Positions 33,727 through 43,870 of a stretch of 64,000 nt of DNA are shown here, piece after piece. Under the pieces are notes generated by a model that had not been told where the DNA came from, ran no database searches, and saw only the letters and a program-made list of their open reading frames with translations. Position numbers and translations under genes: made by a program. How positions within the stretch are numbered: the stretch's first letter is position 1; the number at the start of each line of letters is the position of its first letter. Source of the stretch: Nothopassalora personata (taxonomy: Eukaryota > Ascomycota > Dothideomycetes > Mycosphaerellales > Mycosphaerellaceae); NCBI GenBank assembly GCA_033816765.1, contig CM066290.1, positions 1,178,001 through 1,242,000 of the forward strand, written 5' to 3'.

Positions 33727-34306
33727 TGTGTTAGTTAGGACTTAGTATACATATACTATATTACACTGTTTCTGTAGCTAGATAGTCTTACACCCTATAG
33801 CAATTTATAAGGGTTACTAATCTACCCTATCGTTTTAATCTAGAAGCTTGTACTCGTTAAATACCTATTTATAATAGGTTATAAGCCCGAGTGCTCCTCT
33901 GCCTATTTATTCTAAAACCTAAATTATTATCGAAGCTCTATTAAGGATTAGCTTACCTTACTAGTAGACCCGACCCTATATCTATTTTACGGATAACTAT
34001 CTAATCGATTTAAGAACTACTATAGGATATCGGTACTAAGCATTATTACCGTAGTATAGTATCTAAAAGAGCTAGACTAGATATAGAGTTTAGAAACAAT
34101 ACCTCTAGTAACCTAGTAAGGTCTACTAAGGATAACTAGGTGCTTAGAAAAGGCGTATAGTTTTAGGTATAGAAATCTATACTAATTAGCGTACTACTAG
34201 AGAAGAATCTAGTTAGAGATATTATCTATAACCTAGACTAGGTTAATCTAAAGTATACTCTAAATAGGGTAGCTTATAAATAACCCTAAGATACGACTAA
34301 GAATAC
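33727..34306 (+). mobile_element. Old Copia 5' end fragment (LTR, PBS, start of gag)
   Basis: About 150 bp of RIP-mutated LTR-like sequence (33727-33876) is followed by GGTTATAAGCCCGAG, the same Copia-type primer site as in the element at 16.4 kb. RIP-stopped coding sequence then reaches the left LTR of the large chromovirus. No partner LTR lies in the window. The fragment is either truncated or continues beyond the nest. Confidence 0.6.
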
Positions 34307-34668
34307 TATTACGGAATGATTCCTATAGACCCTAGAATTATAACAACGAGACGAGCACGTGACTTATCCTACCTAAGCGCTTAGACTCGGGGCAATTAGA
34401 CTGCTTATGCTTAGACTAATTATACTACTTATGCTTAGAATAATTAGACTAATTACCGAGATCTACGAATCTCCTTTATATTTAGGAACGCTAAGAATCC
34501 CTTACAGTTTCGATGCGTTTAACTTATGTTACTATCTCACTAATTGGAATATAACTCTTACTCTAATTATTTATCTTCGCTTAGCTTACTTTAGCCTCTC
34601 TAAAGAATACTACTACGTAACTTAACTTATCTCTCCTTTAAGACTAGCCCTAGAACGAGACAATAACA
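34307..34668 (+). repeat. 5' LTR of ancient chromovirus
   Basis: About 362 bp, ending GAGACAATAACA. The R-U5 part matches the right LTR and, in reverse, the un-mutated solo LTR at 54.5 kb. The U3 part is divergent. Confidence 0.75.
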
Positions 34669-35078
34669 CTTTAAACGCCCTTAGGATAAGCGCTACTTAA
34701 GCAGCTAGTAGGGGAACACCCGCCCCTAGCGAAGTAGGAAGCATCCGCCGTACGCTACTACGATAGACTACTACGAAGGACGATAAGTCTAATAACGATA
34801 ATAAGCCTACTCTAAGGAAGGGCGACATTAAGGCTACTAAGCTAGACCTCTTCTATAGAGATAGGACTAAGTTTGACGACTAGGTTAATTAGATAGATAT
34901 GTACCTTATATTTAACCCGGTCGATACTAATAAAAGAACTATCTTCGCTATTACGTTCCTTTGCGGAAGCGCGTAGAACTAGATTAAACCTTACCTTAAG
35001 GAATACCTTAAAGATATAGGACGACTAGACCCTACCGGAATATTTAGGAGCTATACTCTTTTTAAAGATAAGATAAAG
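34669..35078 (+). pseudogene. Ancient chromovirus gag, part 1
   Basis: RIP-stopped frame whose readable parts (DLFYRDRTKFDD, YLKEYLKDIG) fit a gypsy capsid. It is cut by the TRIM-like insertion at the duplicated TAAAG. Confidence 0.7.
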
Positions 35079-35239
35079 TGTCACGGTTTACCTTTGCACA
35101 GACGCACTTCGGTGTCACGTGACCTCGGGCCCGATCTTATCACGCGCTTCTCGCGACTTCTTACTTCTCTTCTTCGTAGAACTTACTCGATACTAAGGCT
35201 AATACACGTTTGCGCCCTGTTGCTGTCTTGTCCGTGTCA
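35079..35239 (+). repeat. Left LTR of TRIM-like element
   Basis: 161 bp, includes palindromic TCACGTGA. Identical by eye to the right copy. Confidence 0.92.
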
Positions 35240-35606
35240 TTAAGTTCTACCGCGCTCGATCGCCGCAAGCGATCACCCCGACCACGTGTGCACAGAAACG
35301 CGCGTGCGACACCGAGTCCGAATGGCCGCAAACCAGACGACACTCGGAGCAGACGAATCCTAATTCATTCCCAACCTGAACCTTAACCTACTCACGAAGA
35401 AGTTCCTCCGCGACGCGCGCCAACGACAGAACGGCACACTAACCGAAGGACAACGTGAGGTGGAAGACGAGTCAGAGTGGAATCCGGATTTCGACGACAC
35501 CCAGGGTGTAGAACGACTGCGCAAGATGGCGCAAGAGACACAAGACGAGACTCAGGGCCGAGATGGTGCTGAGCAGGCTCGTCAGCAAGAGGAGCACCGG
35601 CGGAGC

Positions 35607-35843
35607 GCAGATACAACTTGAGGCAAGCTGAGGCTTGATATACAGTTGGTGGACACAAGGCACACTGCGGTGTGATACTGTCTTCGCAGATACAACTTGA
35701 GGCAAGCTGAGGCTTGATATACAGTTGGTGGACACAAGGCACACTGCGGTGTGATACTGTCTTCGCAGATACAACTTGAGGCAAGCTGAGGCTTGATATA
35801 CAGTTGGTGGACACAAGGCACACTGCGGTGTGATACTGTCTTC
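35607..35843. repeat. Three tandem 79-bp repeats
   Basis: Three head-to-tail copies starting GCAGATACAACTTGAGGC at 35607, 35686 and 35765, identical by eye. No spacers between them. A GATATACA motif recurs outside the array near 35865. Confidence 0.9.
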
Positions 35844-35967
35844 GCTTAAGGCTTGCTGCGGCAAGATATACATTGGATTGGATTGAATTGGGTAATGGCG
35901 ATGGATATACCCCATTGCGATTGATTCACGCGTACGAGGGCGTACGGCGGTTTGAGAGGGGGGGTGG

Positions 35968-36128
35968 TGTCACGGTTTACCTTTGCACAGACGCACTTCG
36001 GTGTCACGTGACCTCGGGCCCGATCTTATCACGCGCTTCTCGCGACTTCTTACTTCTCTTCTTCGTAGAACTTACTCGATACTAAGGCTAATACACGTTT
36101 GCGCCCTGTTGCTGTCTTGTCCGTGTCA
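35968..36128 (+). repeat. Right LTR of TRIM-like element
   Basis: 161 bp, followed by TAAAG duplication. Confidence 0.92.
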
Positions 36129-36133
36129 TAAAG

Positions 36134-36565
36134 TTAATCTTTAGAACCTCGAACGAAGTCTAATAGGCTATACAAATTATTTAACACCTAAAGTAGAAAA
36201 CGTCTACTTTAGAATATGCCGCTAAATTCGAAGAATACGGATAGATTACCGGATAGGACTAGACGGCGTTAATAACTATATTCTAACGTAGACTTAAGGA
36301 CTCCGTTAAGGACGAATTAATAAGACACGGAGGAACGATTACTAACCTCGAAGAGCTAATAAAGGCGTTAATCAACATCGACGACTAGCTCTAGGAACGA
36401 TATTAGGAAAAGAAATACGATTTCAAAATAGGAGGTATAGTAGGATACACTCTAGATTGTAAACCCTTAGGGGGGCACGTTACGAAGGGAGGGTTCTTAT
36501 AATAAAGCTAGTAGCCCTTATAATAAAGCTAGCCCTATTATAGACCCTAGCTAATAGAACTACAC
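36134..36565 (+). pseudogene. Ancient chromovirus gag, part 2
   Basis: Continuation of the capsid frame after the TRIM-like element, RIP-stopped, cut by element A at TACAC. Confidence 0.65.
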
Positions 36566-36749
36566 TGTCACGGGCAGCCCGCGACCCTTCACTGACGATG
36601 CGTCGTCCCGGCGGAACCTCGGACCTTCCGCATCGGGTTAGCGCGGCTTGGCGATGCTTTATCTATCCGCCGCGCCTCGCGCTCCTCTTTCGTAGCTTCG
36701 TAGAACAACAACTATCTCATTCGGACCCTATGGTACGCGCGCCCTTACA
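36566..36749 (+). repeat. 5' LTR of element A
   Basis: 184 bp, TGTCACGGG...CCTTACA. Confidence 0.94.
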
Positions 36750-36918
36750 GTTTGTTCTACCTCCCTACCCAGATCGCGGATCCAGGTAAGGGACGCGTAA
36801 CAACAGGAACAGACTCACAGAACCGCGCACGGCGTAGATACAGAACTCGCGACTCGCAACATCGCAACAGAGGCAAACGGATTCAGAACACGGAACACGG
36901 TAAGGCACTAAGCAACAG

Positions 36919-38952
36919 ATGCCCAAGGAAACCAACGCACCAAAGGCCTCAGCAACAGGCCGCGTTGAAGGAAACAACATGACTTCCCAGCAGTCACAGA
37001 CACAAGGCAAGCGCACCTCTCTTTTCCCCGACCTCTCCAGTTTCGACAGTCAGACACAAGGAGACGACACTCGGCGAGTCACAGTTGACACCGGTGTCGC
37101 GCTTCAGCAAGAGCTGGACAAGGCATGGAACAAAGCACAAGACAGGGAGCAGAACGGTGAGCTTGATTTCACAGAACTCTTCGAGCCCAGGGTGGGAGAA
37201 GAGGAGGACACACCAGTCTTCATTTCACACGACGAAGCCGAACACATCGCTGCCGCCGACTTCCAGAACATCACCGCCGAAGACCTGGCCACACTGACCA
37301 AGGAACACCCGAAGACCGTCCACGATTTCGTGCTACGAGGATTCAACACTGCCATCATATCTAGCCAACAACTCGATGTGATGCAACGCGCCAATGCACT
37401 TCAGAACAAGCAGTACCGTACGCTGTATGCCGAGTACGATCGCATCCACGGGATGCTCAAGACCGAACAGACCGCCCTCGCGAAGATGGCCCAGGACCTT
37501 AAGAATAAGAACGCCGACACCCTCAAACTCAAGGCTGTCGAGAAGAAGTACAAGGATGCGAACGAGCTATGTCAGCAGTTCGCCGATATCACCGACTCGG
37601 AGAAGAAGAAGAGCCAGGCATTACAAGCTGAGGTTGATGACCTGAAGGTCCGTCTGCAAGCAGCAGAGGACCAGGCACGAGGACGTCGTTCGCGCTCGCG
37701 CCCACGCTCACGCCCACGATCACCACCACCCCGCGAGACCTCACTCGAGGTGCTCCAGCGTCGGTACCGTGAGGCGGCAGCAGGAGGAGGTGGCGGAGGA
37801 GACGATGATGACGATGGCAATGGAGACAAGGACAGGGATCGCCGTGGTCGTGACCATGACCGACCACGTCGTGATGAGCGCCAAGGCACACAAGGCACGC
37901 AGCGGTCAGGCGGTGGTCGCAGCAACCGCACGCAGCAGACACCTCTCGTGGACCTGCCGGAGCGTCTCATCAACATCGACCCCACCCTCGACCGCAGCAT
38001 GAAGATCGGCAAGGGTGTGCCTGACCCAAAGAAGTTCAAGAACGATGACGACCCGACTTATGACAGCTGGTACACAAGCATCCTGCTGAAGTTGACAGTC
38101 GCGACGTTCCGCACTGAACAGGACGCCCTACGCTTCCTGTATGGATGGACGGACGGTGAGGTGCAGAAGACTGTGAAGCCTCGCATCCCCATCCCCGGGC
38201 ACCAGGCTTTCAACGAGTTCATGACTGGCGAAGAACTGTTGGACTGGATGACTCGACAGTACGGCGTCCGCAACGAGGCCACCAAGGCTGCAGTGGACAT
38301 CACTACCTGCAAACAGGCTCAGAAGGAGAACTTCGTCCCATTCTTCGCACGCTATTCCAAGCTGAGGGCATGGGTTGACTGGAGTGACGAGACCGAGTTG
38401 ATGCTGTTCCGCACACGCCTCAACAAGCGCTACTACATCAAGACCTTCGGAGACCGCGAGGTGGACCGACGTCTGAACAGCATGCAGGACGTGATCGAAG
38501 AGTGCACTGCACTGGACGAGCAGTTCTACGAGACCGAGCAGCTGTACCCTCAAGAGAACAACAACCGCCCACGCGGCAATGGAGGAGGCAACCAGAACGG
38601 CAACGGCAACGGCAACCAGAACCAGGGCAACACAGCTGCAGCTGCAGCCGCTGGTGCTGCCGGCGCCGTCGTTCAGCGCCCACCACAGTACGTAGGCACC
38701 AAGAAGAAGGAAGACTTGCCAGCTCACCTTCGGGACCTCCCACCGCTCAACTATGAGGGTCGCGAGGAATTGAAGAAGCAGGGCAAGTGCTACCGATGCC
38801 GCACCGGACCCCACTTATCCAGCAATACCGAGTGCCCGATGTATGGCTATGACGGCGACTATCGCCCACCGCGCCCGCGTAACAACAACGGAGGCAACAC
38901 CAACCTCAGTTCCCTGGCCGCCGGGCAGGGAAATGGCGAGGCCACTGCCTAA
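36919..38952 (+). CDS. gag: Gag of element A
   Basis: 677 residues from ATG 36919. The N-terminal half is acidic with a long coiled coil (about 150-245). An Arg/Ser repeat (RGRRSRSRPRSRPR) and a Gly/Asp-rich linker follow. The capsid-like core covers about 360-560. The nucleocapsid has one zinc knuckle at about 624-639 of spacing CX2CX4HX6C, two residues longer than the standard CX2CX4HX4C. The TAA stop lies in the loop of a hairpin just after a slippery heptamer, so part of the product should continue into pol by -1 frameshift. Gag forms the virus-like particle that packages element RNA in the cytoplasm. Confidence 0.9.
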   Translation: MPKETNAPKASATGRVEGNNMTSQQSQTQGKRTSLFPDLSSFDSQTQGDDTRRVTVDTGVALQQELDKAWNKAQDREQNGELDFTELFEPRVGEEEDTPVFISHDEAEHIAAADFQNITAEDLATLTKEHPKTVHDFVLRGFNTAIISSQQLDVMQRANALQNKQYRTLYAEYDRIHGMLKTEQTALAKMAQDLKNKNADTLKLKAVEKKYKDANELCQQFADITDSEKKKSQALQAEVDDLKVRLQAAEDQARGRRSRSRPRSRPRSPPPRETSLEVLQRRYREAAAGGGGGGDDDDDGNGDKDRDRRGRDHDRPRRDERQGTQGTQRSGGGRSNRTQQTPLVDLPERLINIDPTLDRSMKIGKGVPDPKKFKNDDDPTYDSWYTSILLKLTVATFRTEQDALRFLYGWTDGEVQKTVKPRIPIPGHQAFNEFMTGEELLDWMTRQYGVRNEATKAAVDITTCKQAQKENFVPFFARYSKLRAWVDWSDETELMLFRTRLNKRYYIKTFGDREVDRRLNSMQDVIEECTALDEQFYETEQLYPQENNNRPRGNGGGNQNGNGNGNQNQGNTAAAAAAGAAGAVVQRPPQYVGTKKKEDLPAHLRDLPPLNYEGREELKKQGKCYRCRTGPHLSSNTECPMYGYDGDYRPPRPRNNNGGNTNLSSLAAGQGNGEATA

Positions 38953-38968
38953 GCGTGGCAGACAGTGG
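38928..38968 (+). promoter_or_regulatory. Candidate -1 ribosomal frameshift signal, element A
   Basis: Slippery heptamer GGGAAAT at 38928-38934 sits in gag phase G GGA AAT, and slipping back one base enters the pol frame. Seven bases later a hairpin can form: CCACTG (38942-38947) with CAGTGG (38963-38968), plus inner CC/GG pairs. The pol frame is open from 38883, so the signal lies inside the 70-nt overlap. Confidence 0.7.
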
Positions 38969-41900
38969 TCAACCGAACAACCAAGGACAGAAAGAGCATG
39001 AGATTGAGAGACACAGAGTGCAAGAGCAAGACACGGATACAGACTATGGTGAGGAGCTGAAGATATCGGCCTGCGCATTGGAGCCGCAGCAACCAGATGT
39101 ACACCCTCACATAGTACTCCCAGTAATGATACAGCATGGGAAGGCACGAGGCCTTGTAGACTCTGCTTCCACCTCTCTCTTTCTCGACTGGAAGTTCACA
39201 CGCAAACACAGAATACCCTTGATACCCCTTGTGCGCAACAAGAACCTGACCCTTGGGGATGGTAAGGCTGCTGCACGTCGCATCACGCACGTAGCCCTCG
39301 TCGATGTTGATATCGACGGTCATCACGAGCAAATGCTATGCTACATAACCGACCTCGAATACGACATCGTCCTGGGCCTGCCGTGGCTGAGCACGCACAA
39401 CCCAAACATCTTCTGGGAGACCGGTGAAGTGGCACTCAGATCAGACTACTGCTTTGGTCACTGTCTTAAGAACAAGACATCGACAACAGTCCAGTCCCTG
39501 AACCATCGACACCGACAACGTAAGGAAGCAATGAAATATGGACCAGAGCCCTTCACCGATGATCGCAGCTTCACGGCAGGAGGGGCAGAAGCAGAACTGA
39601 ACCTATCCTCGATGGGCCTGTACGACGATGATGAGGAAGTCGAGTGTATAGGCGTCACGCAGCGCGCCTTCGAGATGTACGCGCACCGACCTGGCGCTGA
39701 ATGTTTCTACATACTATCTACCGGCAAAGAGGACGAAGAAGGCGATGGTGAGATCAAGCTGAGCGCAATGGCAGCTGATGACTTGGATCAGTTCCTGAAC
39801 AAGGAGTTCAACCATAACCCGAAGGAGAAGCTCCCACCAGAATACCATGATCTCGTAGATGCATTCTCAGCGAAAGACCATGAAGGACTTCCTCCTCACA
39901 GACCTGGAATCGACCACGAAATTCACATCAAGCCTGATGGGCCCCAAGAACCGCCATACCGTAAGCCCTACGGACTGGCGCCTCAGGAGAATGAAGCAGT
40001 CAAGAAGTGGGTCACCGAACAGGAGCAACAAGGCAAAGTCCGGCCAGCAGGACAGAAGACGAGCCAATCGCCGGCACCAGTACTGGTAGTCAGAAAGCCA
40101 GGCGGTGGACTGCGCGTGTGCATCGACTACCGAGGACTCAATGCGATCACTATCAAGAACAGGTACCCTATACCGCTAATCCAAGAGACACTGAACCGCA
40201 TGCACGGCAAGAGGTACTTCACGAAGCTGGACATCGTCGCAGCCTTCAACAAGCTTCGCATTGCAGAAGGGCACGAATGGCTTACAGCATTCGCTACACG
40301 ATATGGGGTGTACGAATGTCTTGTGTTACCATTCGGCCTATGCAATGGCCCTGCGTCGTTTCAGTCATACATTAACAGCGTGTTACAAGAACACCTGGAT
40401 GACTTCGTCTCCGCGTACCTGGACGACGTTTTAATTTTTAGCGACACACTGGAGGAGCACATCGAACATGTGCGCAAGGTACTAGCAAAATTGAGGGATG
40501 CCGGACTGACGGTCGACATCGACAAGTGCGAGTTCCACCAGCAGCGAGTTAAGTACCTGGGACTTATTATCACCCCAGATGGCATCGAAATGGACCCAGA
40601 GAAGCTTGAATGTATCCAGTCATGGGAAGCACCTTCCAACCTCAAGGATGTGCAGGCGTTCCTCGGATTCGCCAACTTTTACAGACGGTTCATCGAGGCC
40701 TTCTCACGCCTCGCAGCGCCGCTGACCGAATTGACCAAGTCAAATGGACCTAGTAATCACAAGAATCGCAGGGTTGACTGGACACCAGCATGCCAAGCAG
40801 CATTTGACGCTCTGAAGGCAGCATTCAGCAAAGCCGGTATGCTCGCACACTATGTGCCCGGTAGGCAAACAGTAGTCGAAACGGACTCATCAGATTTCGT
40901 GAACGCCGGAGTGCTTTCTCAGTACGACGAGGAAGGCGTGCTTCACCCTGTAGCATTCTATTCAAAGAAGCTGAGCCCGCAGGAATGCAACTATGAGATT
41001 TATGACAAGGAGCTTCTAGCGATTATTAAGGCCTTCGAGGAATGGCGCCCGGAGTTGGCCTGCGAGGCGGATGATGACACCATCGAACCCGTGAAGGTGT
41101 TCACGGATCACAAGAACTTGGAGTACTTTATGACCACTAAGCAGCTGAATCGGCGCCAGGCACGTTGGGCCGAATTCCTGTCCCAGTTCAACTTCCGTAT
41201 TGTCTATCGACCAGGTGTCCAAGGCACAAAGCCTGACAGCCTCACGAGACGCAGCCAGGACCTTCCGCAGGGGGTGGACGATCCGCGAAATCAGCATCAG
41301 CATCAGACGTTGCTGCCGCCTGAGCGATTTCTTAAGATCGACTCGATGCGCGCAACTGTCGAAGATGCGGCTGAGGATGTTGCACCTGTTGAGAACACAC
41401 CTACCGCACCAATTGAGGAAGCCCTGAACCCGGAGGCCACCGAATTCATACCGTCCACGCAGACGCAGACAGCATCCGAGACGGAACAGGAAGCCGAACT
41501 CGAGTACAGAATGACAATGGCTTATGCCGCGGATGCAGACCTGAAGTCAGCTATCAGAGCCCTGCAGAAGGGCGAGACCCCAGCACTCCTTCAGAAAGCG
41601 AAGGTGCATCCAGTACACTGCAAGGTCGAAGGGGACCTGCTGTACGTCCGTAACCAGTATAATGACTGGAGTCTATGGGTGCCAGAGGACCAGAAGCTCC
41701 GCACTCGGATAGTCAAGATGAACCATGACACCCCAGCGGCCGGTCACCCAGGCAGAGCCCGCACCTACGAGCTCGTTGCACGTGAATTCTACTGGCCTGG
41801 TTTGGCTAGATCTGTGCGCAGATACAACGCGAATTGCCGCAGGTGCCGCACGACGAAATCTGTGCATACCCAGCCACCTGGATTACTGCACCCACTTTCG

Positions 41901-43133
41901 GTGCCAGAACGACCTTGGCAACACATCGCAGTTGACTTTGTGGTTGACCTGCCACCAAGCGAACTCGACGGCATGACTTACACCAATGTTATGACAGTCA
42001 CCGACAGACTCACTAAGGAAGTGGAACTGATACCCATCGGCGCGATGACAGCGCAGAACGCGGCGCGACTTTTCTTAAAGCACGTGTTCACCCGGCATGG
42101 CCTCCCAGAAACCATCACGTCTGATCGCGGAAAGCAGTTCATCGCCACTTTCTGGAAGCGCCTATGCAAGATGCTGCGCATCAGCAGGAAGCTGAGTTCC
42201 TCCTACCACCCTGAAACGGATGGGCAATTAGAACGCACTAACCAAGAGATGGAACAGTACTTACGCACCTTCACGAATGAGGCACAGAGCGACTGGGCCG
42301 ACTGGCTGTGCTTAGCGCAGTTCGCTATTAACAACCGAGTGTCGGAGACCACTGGAGTGTCACCGTTCTACGCCAATGTTGGATATAACCCAGAGTTCAC
42401 CGAGCGTATCGATTTGCAAGCAGGCAAGGACCGACACATGACAACCCTTCAGCGACTCGACAGCAAGTCAGCCGAAGCCTTCGCCAAACGCATCTGTGAG
42501 CTACATCGCAATCTTCAAGAGAACATGAGGATGTCACAGGCGCTGCAAGCCGAAGCAGCAAACAGGCACCGAAGCATCCCACCAGACTACAAGGTTGGCG
42601 ACTGGGTGTATCTAAGCACGAAGAACATTCGCACCACTCGACCATCCAAGAAGCTGGACCGCAGATATGCAGGACCGTACCAGATCACGGAGGTGATGCC
42701 CGCTAGGCTGTCATACAAGCTGAACCTGTCGGATGCATTGAGCGGACTCGATAATTGCTTCCACACCTCCCTGTTACAGCGAGCCGACAACCCCGATCTC
42801 CCACCGCTCGAGGGACAGCACCTGGCACCGCCGCCGCCAGTGGCCATCGAACCCGACACAACTGCAGCTGACGCAGTCGCCGATGTCACAGTCACAGCCC
42901 CGGCACCAGAATATGAGGTGGACAAGATCTTGGACATGTACACGCGGAAGCGCGCAGGCAAAGTGAAGAAGGGAAAGAAGCGCAAGGTGGACACTTGGTA
43001 CAAGGTGCGATGGACTGGCTATCAGGATATGGAGGCCGGAGAGACTTGGCAACCTGCAGAGGACCTGTTTGTGAGGGCAGCCGCCGCTCTTGCGGACTTT
43101 CACCACAGCCGGCCGGATTTGCCCACGCCTTAG
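38928..43133 (+). CDS. pol: Pol polyprotein of element A, with chromodomain
   Basis: Read by -1 frameshift from gag; no ATG starts this frame near the junction (the first candidate is GTG 38955). Counting from 38955 the order is: protease-like region with VDSAST near residue 69 (Gly of DSG is Ala); reverse transcriptase with KNRYPIPLI and YLDDV; RNase H (ETDSSDF, IYDKELLAI); integrase with HH-CC finger (AGHPGRARTYELV...NCRRCRTTK) and D, D, E residues in AVDFVVDLP, TSDRGKQF and DGQLERTNQE; a GPY/F module; and a chromodomain carrying a Lys/Arg-rich insert (about 12 residues). TAG at 43131-43133 ends it, but the same frame continues downstream. Confidence 0.9.
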   Translation, partial: GKWRGHCLSVADSGQPNNQGQKEHEIERHRVQEQDTDTDYGEELKISACALEPQQPDVHPHIVLPVMIQHGKARGLVDSASTSLFLDWKFTRKHRIPLIPLVRNKNLTLGDGKAAARRITHVALVDVDIDGHHEQMLCYITDLEYDIVLGLPWLSTHNPNIFWETGEVALRSDYCFGHCLKNKTSTTVQSLNHRHRQRKEAMKYGPEPFTDDRSFTAGGAEAELNLSSMGLYDDDEEVECIGVTQRAFEMYAHRPGAECFYILSTGKEDEEGDGEIKLSAMAADDLDQFLNKEFNHNPKEKLPPEYHDLVDAFSAKDHEGLPPHRPGIDHEIHIKPDGPQEPPYRKPYGLAPQENEAVKKWVTEQEQQGKVRPAGQKTSQSPAPVLVVRKPGGGLRVCIDYRGLNAITIKNRYPIPLIQETLNRMHGKRYFTKLDIVAAFNKLRIAEGHEWLTAFATRYGVYECLVLPFGLCNGPASFQSYINSVLQEHLDDFVSAYLDDVLIFSDTLEEHIEHVRKVLAKLRDAGLTVDIDKCEFHQQRVKYLGLIITPDGIEMDPEKLECIQSWEAPSNLKDVQAFLGFANFYRRFIEAFSRLAAPLTELTKSNGPSNHKNRRVDWTPACQAAFDALKAAFSKAGMLAHYVPGRQTVVETDSSDFVNAGVLSQYDEEGVLHPVAFYSKKLSPQECNYEIYDKELLAIIKAFEEWRPELACEADDDTIEPVKVFTDHKNLEYFMTTKQLNRRQARWAEFLSQFNFRIVYRPGVQGTKPDSLTRRSQDLPQGVDDPRNQHQHQTLLPPERFLKIDSMRATVEDAAEDVAPVENTPTAPIEEALNPEATEFIPSTQTQTASETEQEAELEYRMTMAYAADADLKSAIRALQKGETPALLQKAKVHPVHCKVEGDLLYVRNQYNDWSLWVPEDQKLRTRIVKMNHDTPAAGHPGRARTYELVAREFYWPGLARSVRRYNANCRRCRTTKSVHTQPPGLLHPLSVPERPWQHIAVDFVVDLPPSELDGMTYTNVMTVTDRLTKEVELIPIGAMTAQNAARLFLKHVFTRHGLPETITSDRGKQFIATFWKRLCKMLRISRKLSSSYHPETDGQLERTNQEMEQYLRTFTNEAQSDWADWLCLAQFAINNRVSETTGVSPFYANVGYNPEFTERIDLQAGKDRHMTTLQRLDSKSAEAFAKRICELHRNLQENMRMSQALQAEAANRHRSIPPDYKVGDWVYLSTKNIRTTRPSKKLDRRYAGPYQITEVMPARLSYKLNLSDALSGLDNCFHTSLLQRADNPDLPPLEGQHLAPPPPVAIEPDTTAADAVADVTVTAPAPEYEVDKILDMYTRKRAGKVKKGKKRKVDTWYKVRWTGYQDMEAGETWQPAEDLFVRAAAALADFHHSRPDLPTP

Positions 43134-43757
43134 GGCTTCGCAACGCCATCTGACTGGTCTCCAGTCAATGAGGTGCTCGGACTTAACACGATCAGGGTCG
43201 ACAGAGACACCGCCACAAATAAGCCTAGCCGAGCCTTGCCTCTGATAGAATCTGGTCAGCGCATGTTCACTACGCACCGCTACGATGATCAGGTTACAGG
43301 AAAGTCCGTCGTCCCAACTGAGGATCACGGTGCAAGCCGCCGCCCTCAGCTCTACGACAGAACAGACAGTTGTACCGATGTTCTAGCGAACCCTGCAGAG
43401 CCTGCATTGATACCCAACCTTGGTCAAAAGGATCAGACGCGAGCGTTCGCCGAAGAGGGGCTTAGGCCCTGGGCGTGCCAGCAGTATGAGCAAACAGAGT
43501 CTGATGCGCAAGCCGCAGCAGTAGTGACAGAGATGGAGGACGACCTTGAAGACGATTGGACGTTTGCACGATTATGGAGTTCGACAGGCAAGGGTGATAA
43601 GTGGCCGCACAAGACGATGGATAGGCGAGTTAATGGACTGAACGCTCAGAGGACTGAGACGAGTTTTGAGAGGGGGGGTACTGTCACGGGCAGCCCGCGA
43701 CCCTTCACTGACGATGCGTCGTCCCGGCGGAACCTCGGACCTTCCGCATCGGGTTAG
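43134..43757 (+). pseudogene. In-frame Pol C-terminal tail of element A after an amber codon
   Basis: Same frame as pol, 207 codons, beginning GFATPSDWSPVNEVL. It resembles in position and style the tail of element B, which continues without a stop (PPPGWIPNE). The tail is acidic near its end (EMEDDLEDDW), crosses the polypurine tract and stops in the 3' LTR. The separating TAG is one CpA-to-TpA change from CAG. It may be a recent nonsense mutation or a readthrough stop. Confidence 0.6.
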
Positions 43758-43865
43758 CGCGGCTTGGCGATGCTTTATCTATCCGCCGCGCCTCGCGCTC
43801 CTCTTTCGTAGCTTCGTAGAACAACAACTATCTCATTCGGACCCTATGGTACGCGCGCCCTTACA
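43682..43865 (+). repeat. 3' LTR of element A
   Basis: 184 bp, identical by eye to the 5' copy. The pol-tail frame ends inside it at 43757. Confidence 0.94.
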
Positions 43866-43870
43866 TACAC

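Larger units (their letters stand above)
35079..36128 (+). mobile_element. TRIM-like non-autonomous LTR element
   Basis: 1,050 bp with identical 161-bp LTRs (TGTCACGG...GTGTCA), target duplication TAAAG at 35074-35078 and 36129-36133, and a polypurine tract (GAGAGGGGGGGTGG) before the right LTR. The 728-bp interior has no gag-pol domains. It contains a 79-codon acidic frame without ATG (about 35380-35620) and three tandem 79-bp repeats. No RIP. Its LTR termini and tract resemble those of elements A and B, which may supply enzymes in trans; this is inference. Confidence 0.88.
36566..43865 (+). mobile_element. Element A: complete young Ty3/gypsy chromovirus
   Basis: 7,300 bp with identical 184-bp LTRs and target duplication TACAC at 36561-36565 and 43866-43870. 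Gag and pol are complete apart from one amber codon near the pol end. Polypurine tract GAGAGGGGGGG at the right. No RIP. Inserted in the zinc-knuckle-proximal gag of the ancient chromovirus. Identical LTRs imply very recent insertion. Confidence 0.95.

Noticed and set aside
35607..35843. Possible CRISPR-like array
   Set aside because: The 79-bp units are contiguous with no spacers and lie in a fungal LTR element.
35392..35915. Minus-strand open frames over the 79-bp repeats with a repeated Cys-rich peptide
   Set aside because: They are translations of the tandem DNA repeat. 79 is not a multiple of three, so each unit is read in a different frame, and there is no family or start context.
43173..43757. 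Independent small gene after pol of element A
   Set aside because: It is in the same frame as pol, begins at a GTG, and parallels the pol tail of element B. It is a continuation, not a separate gene.
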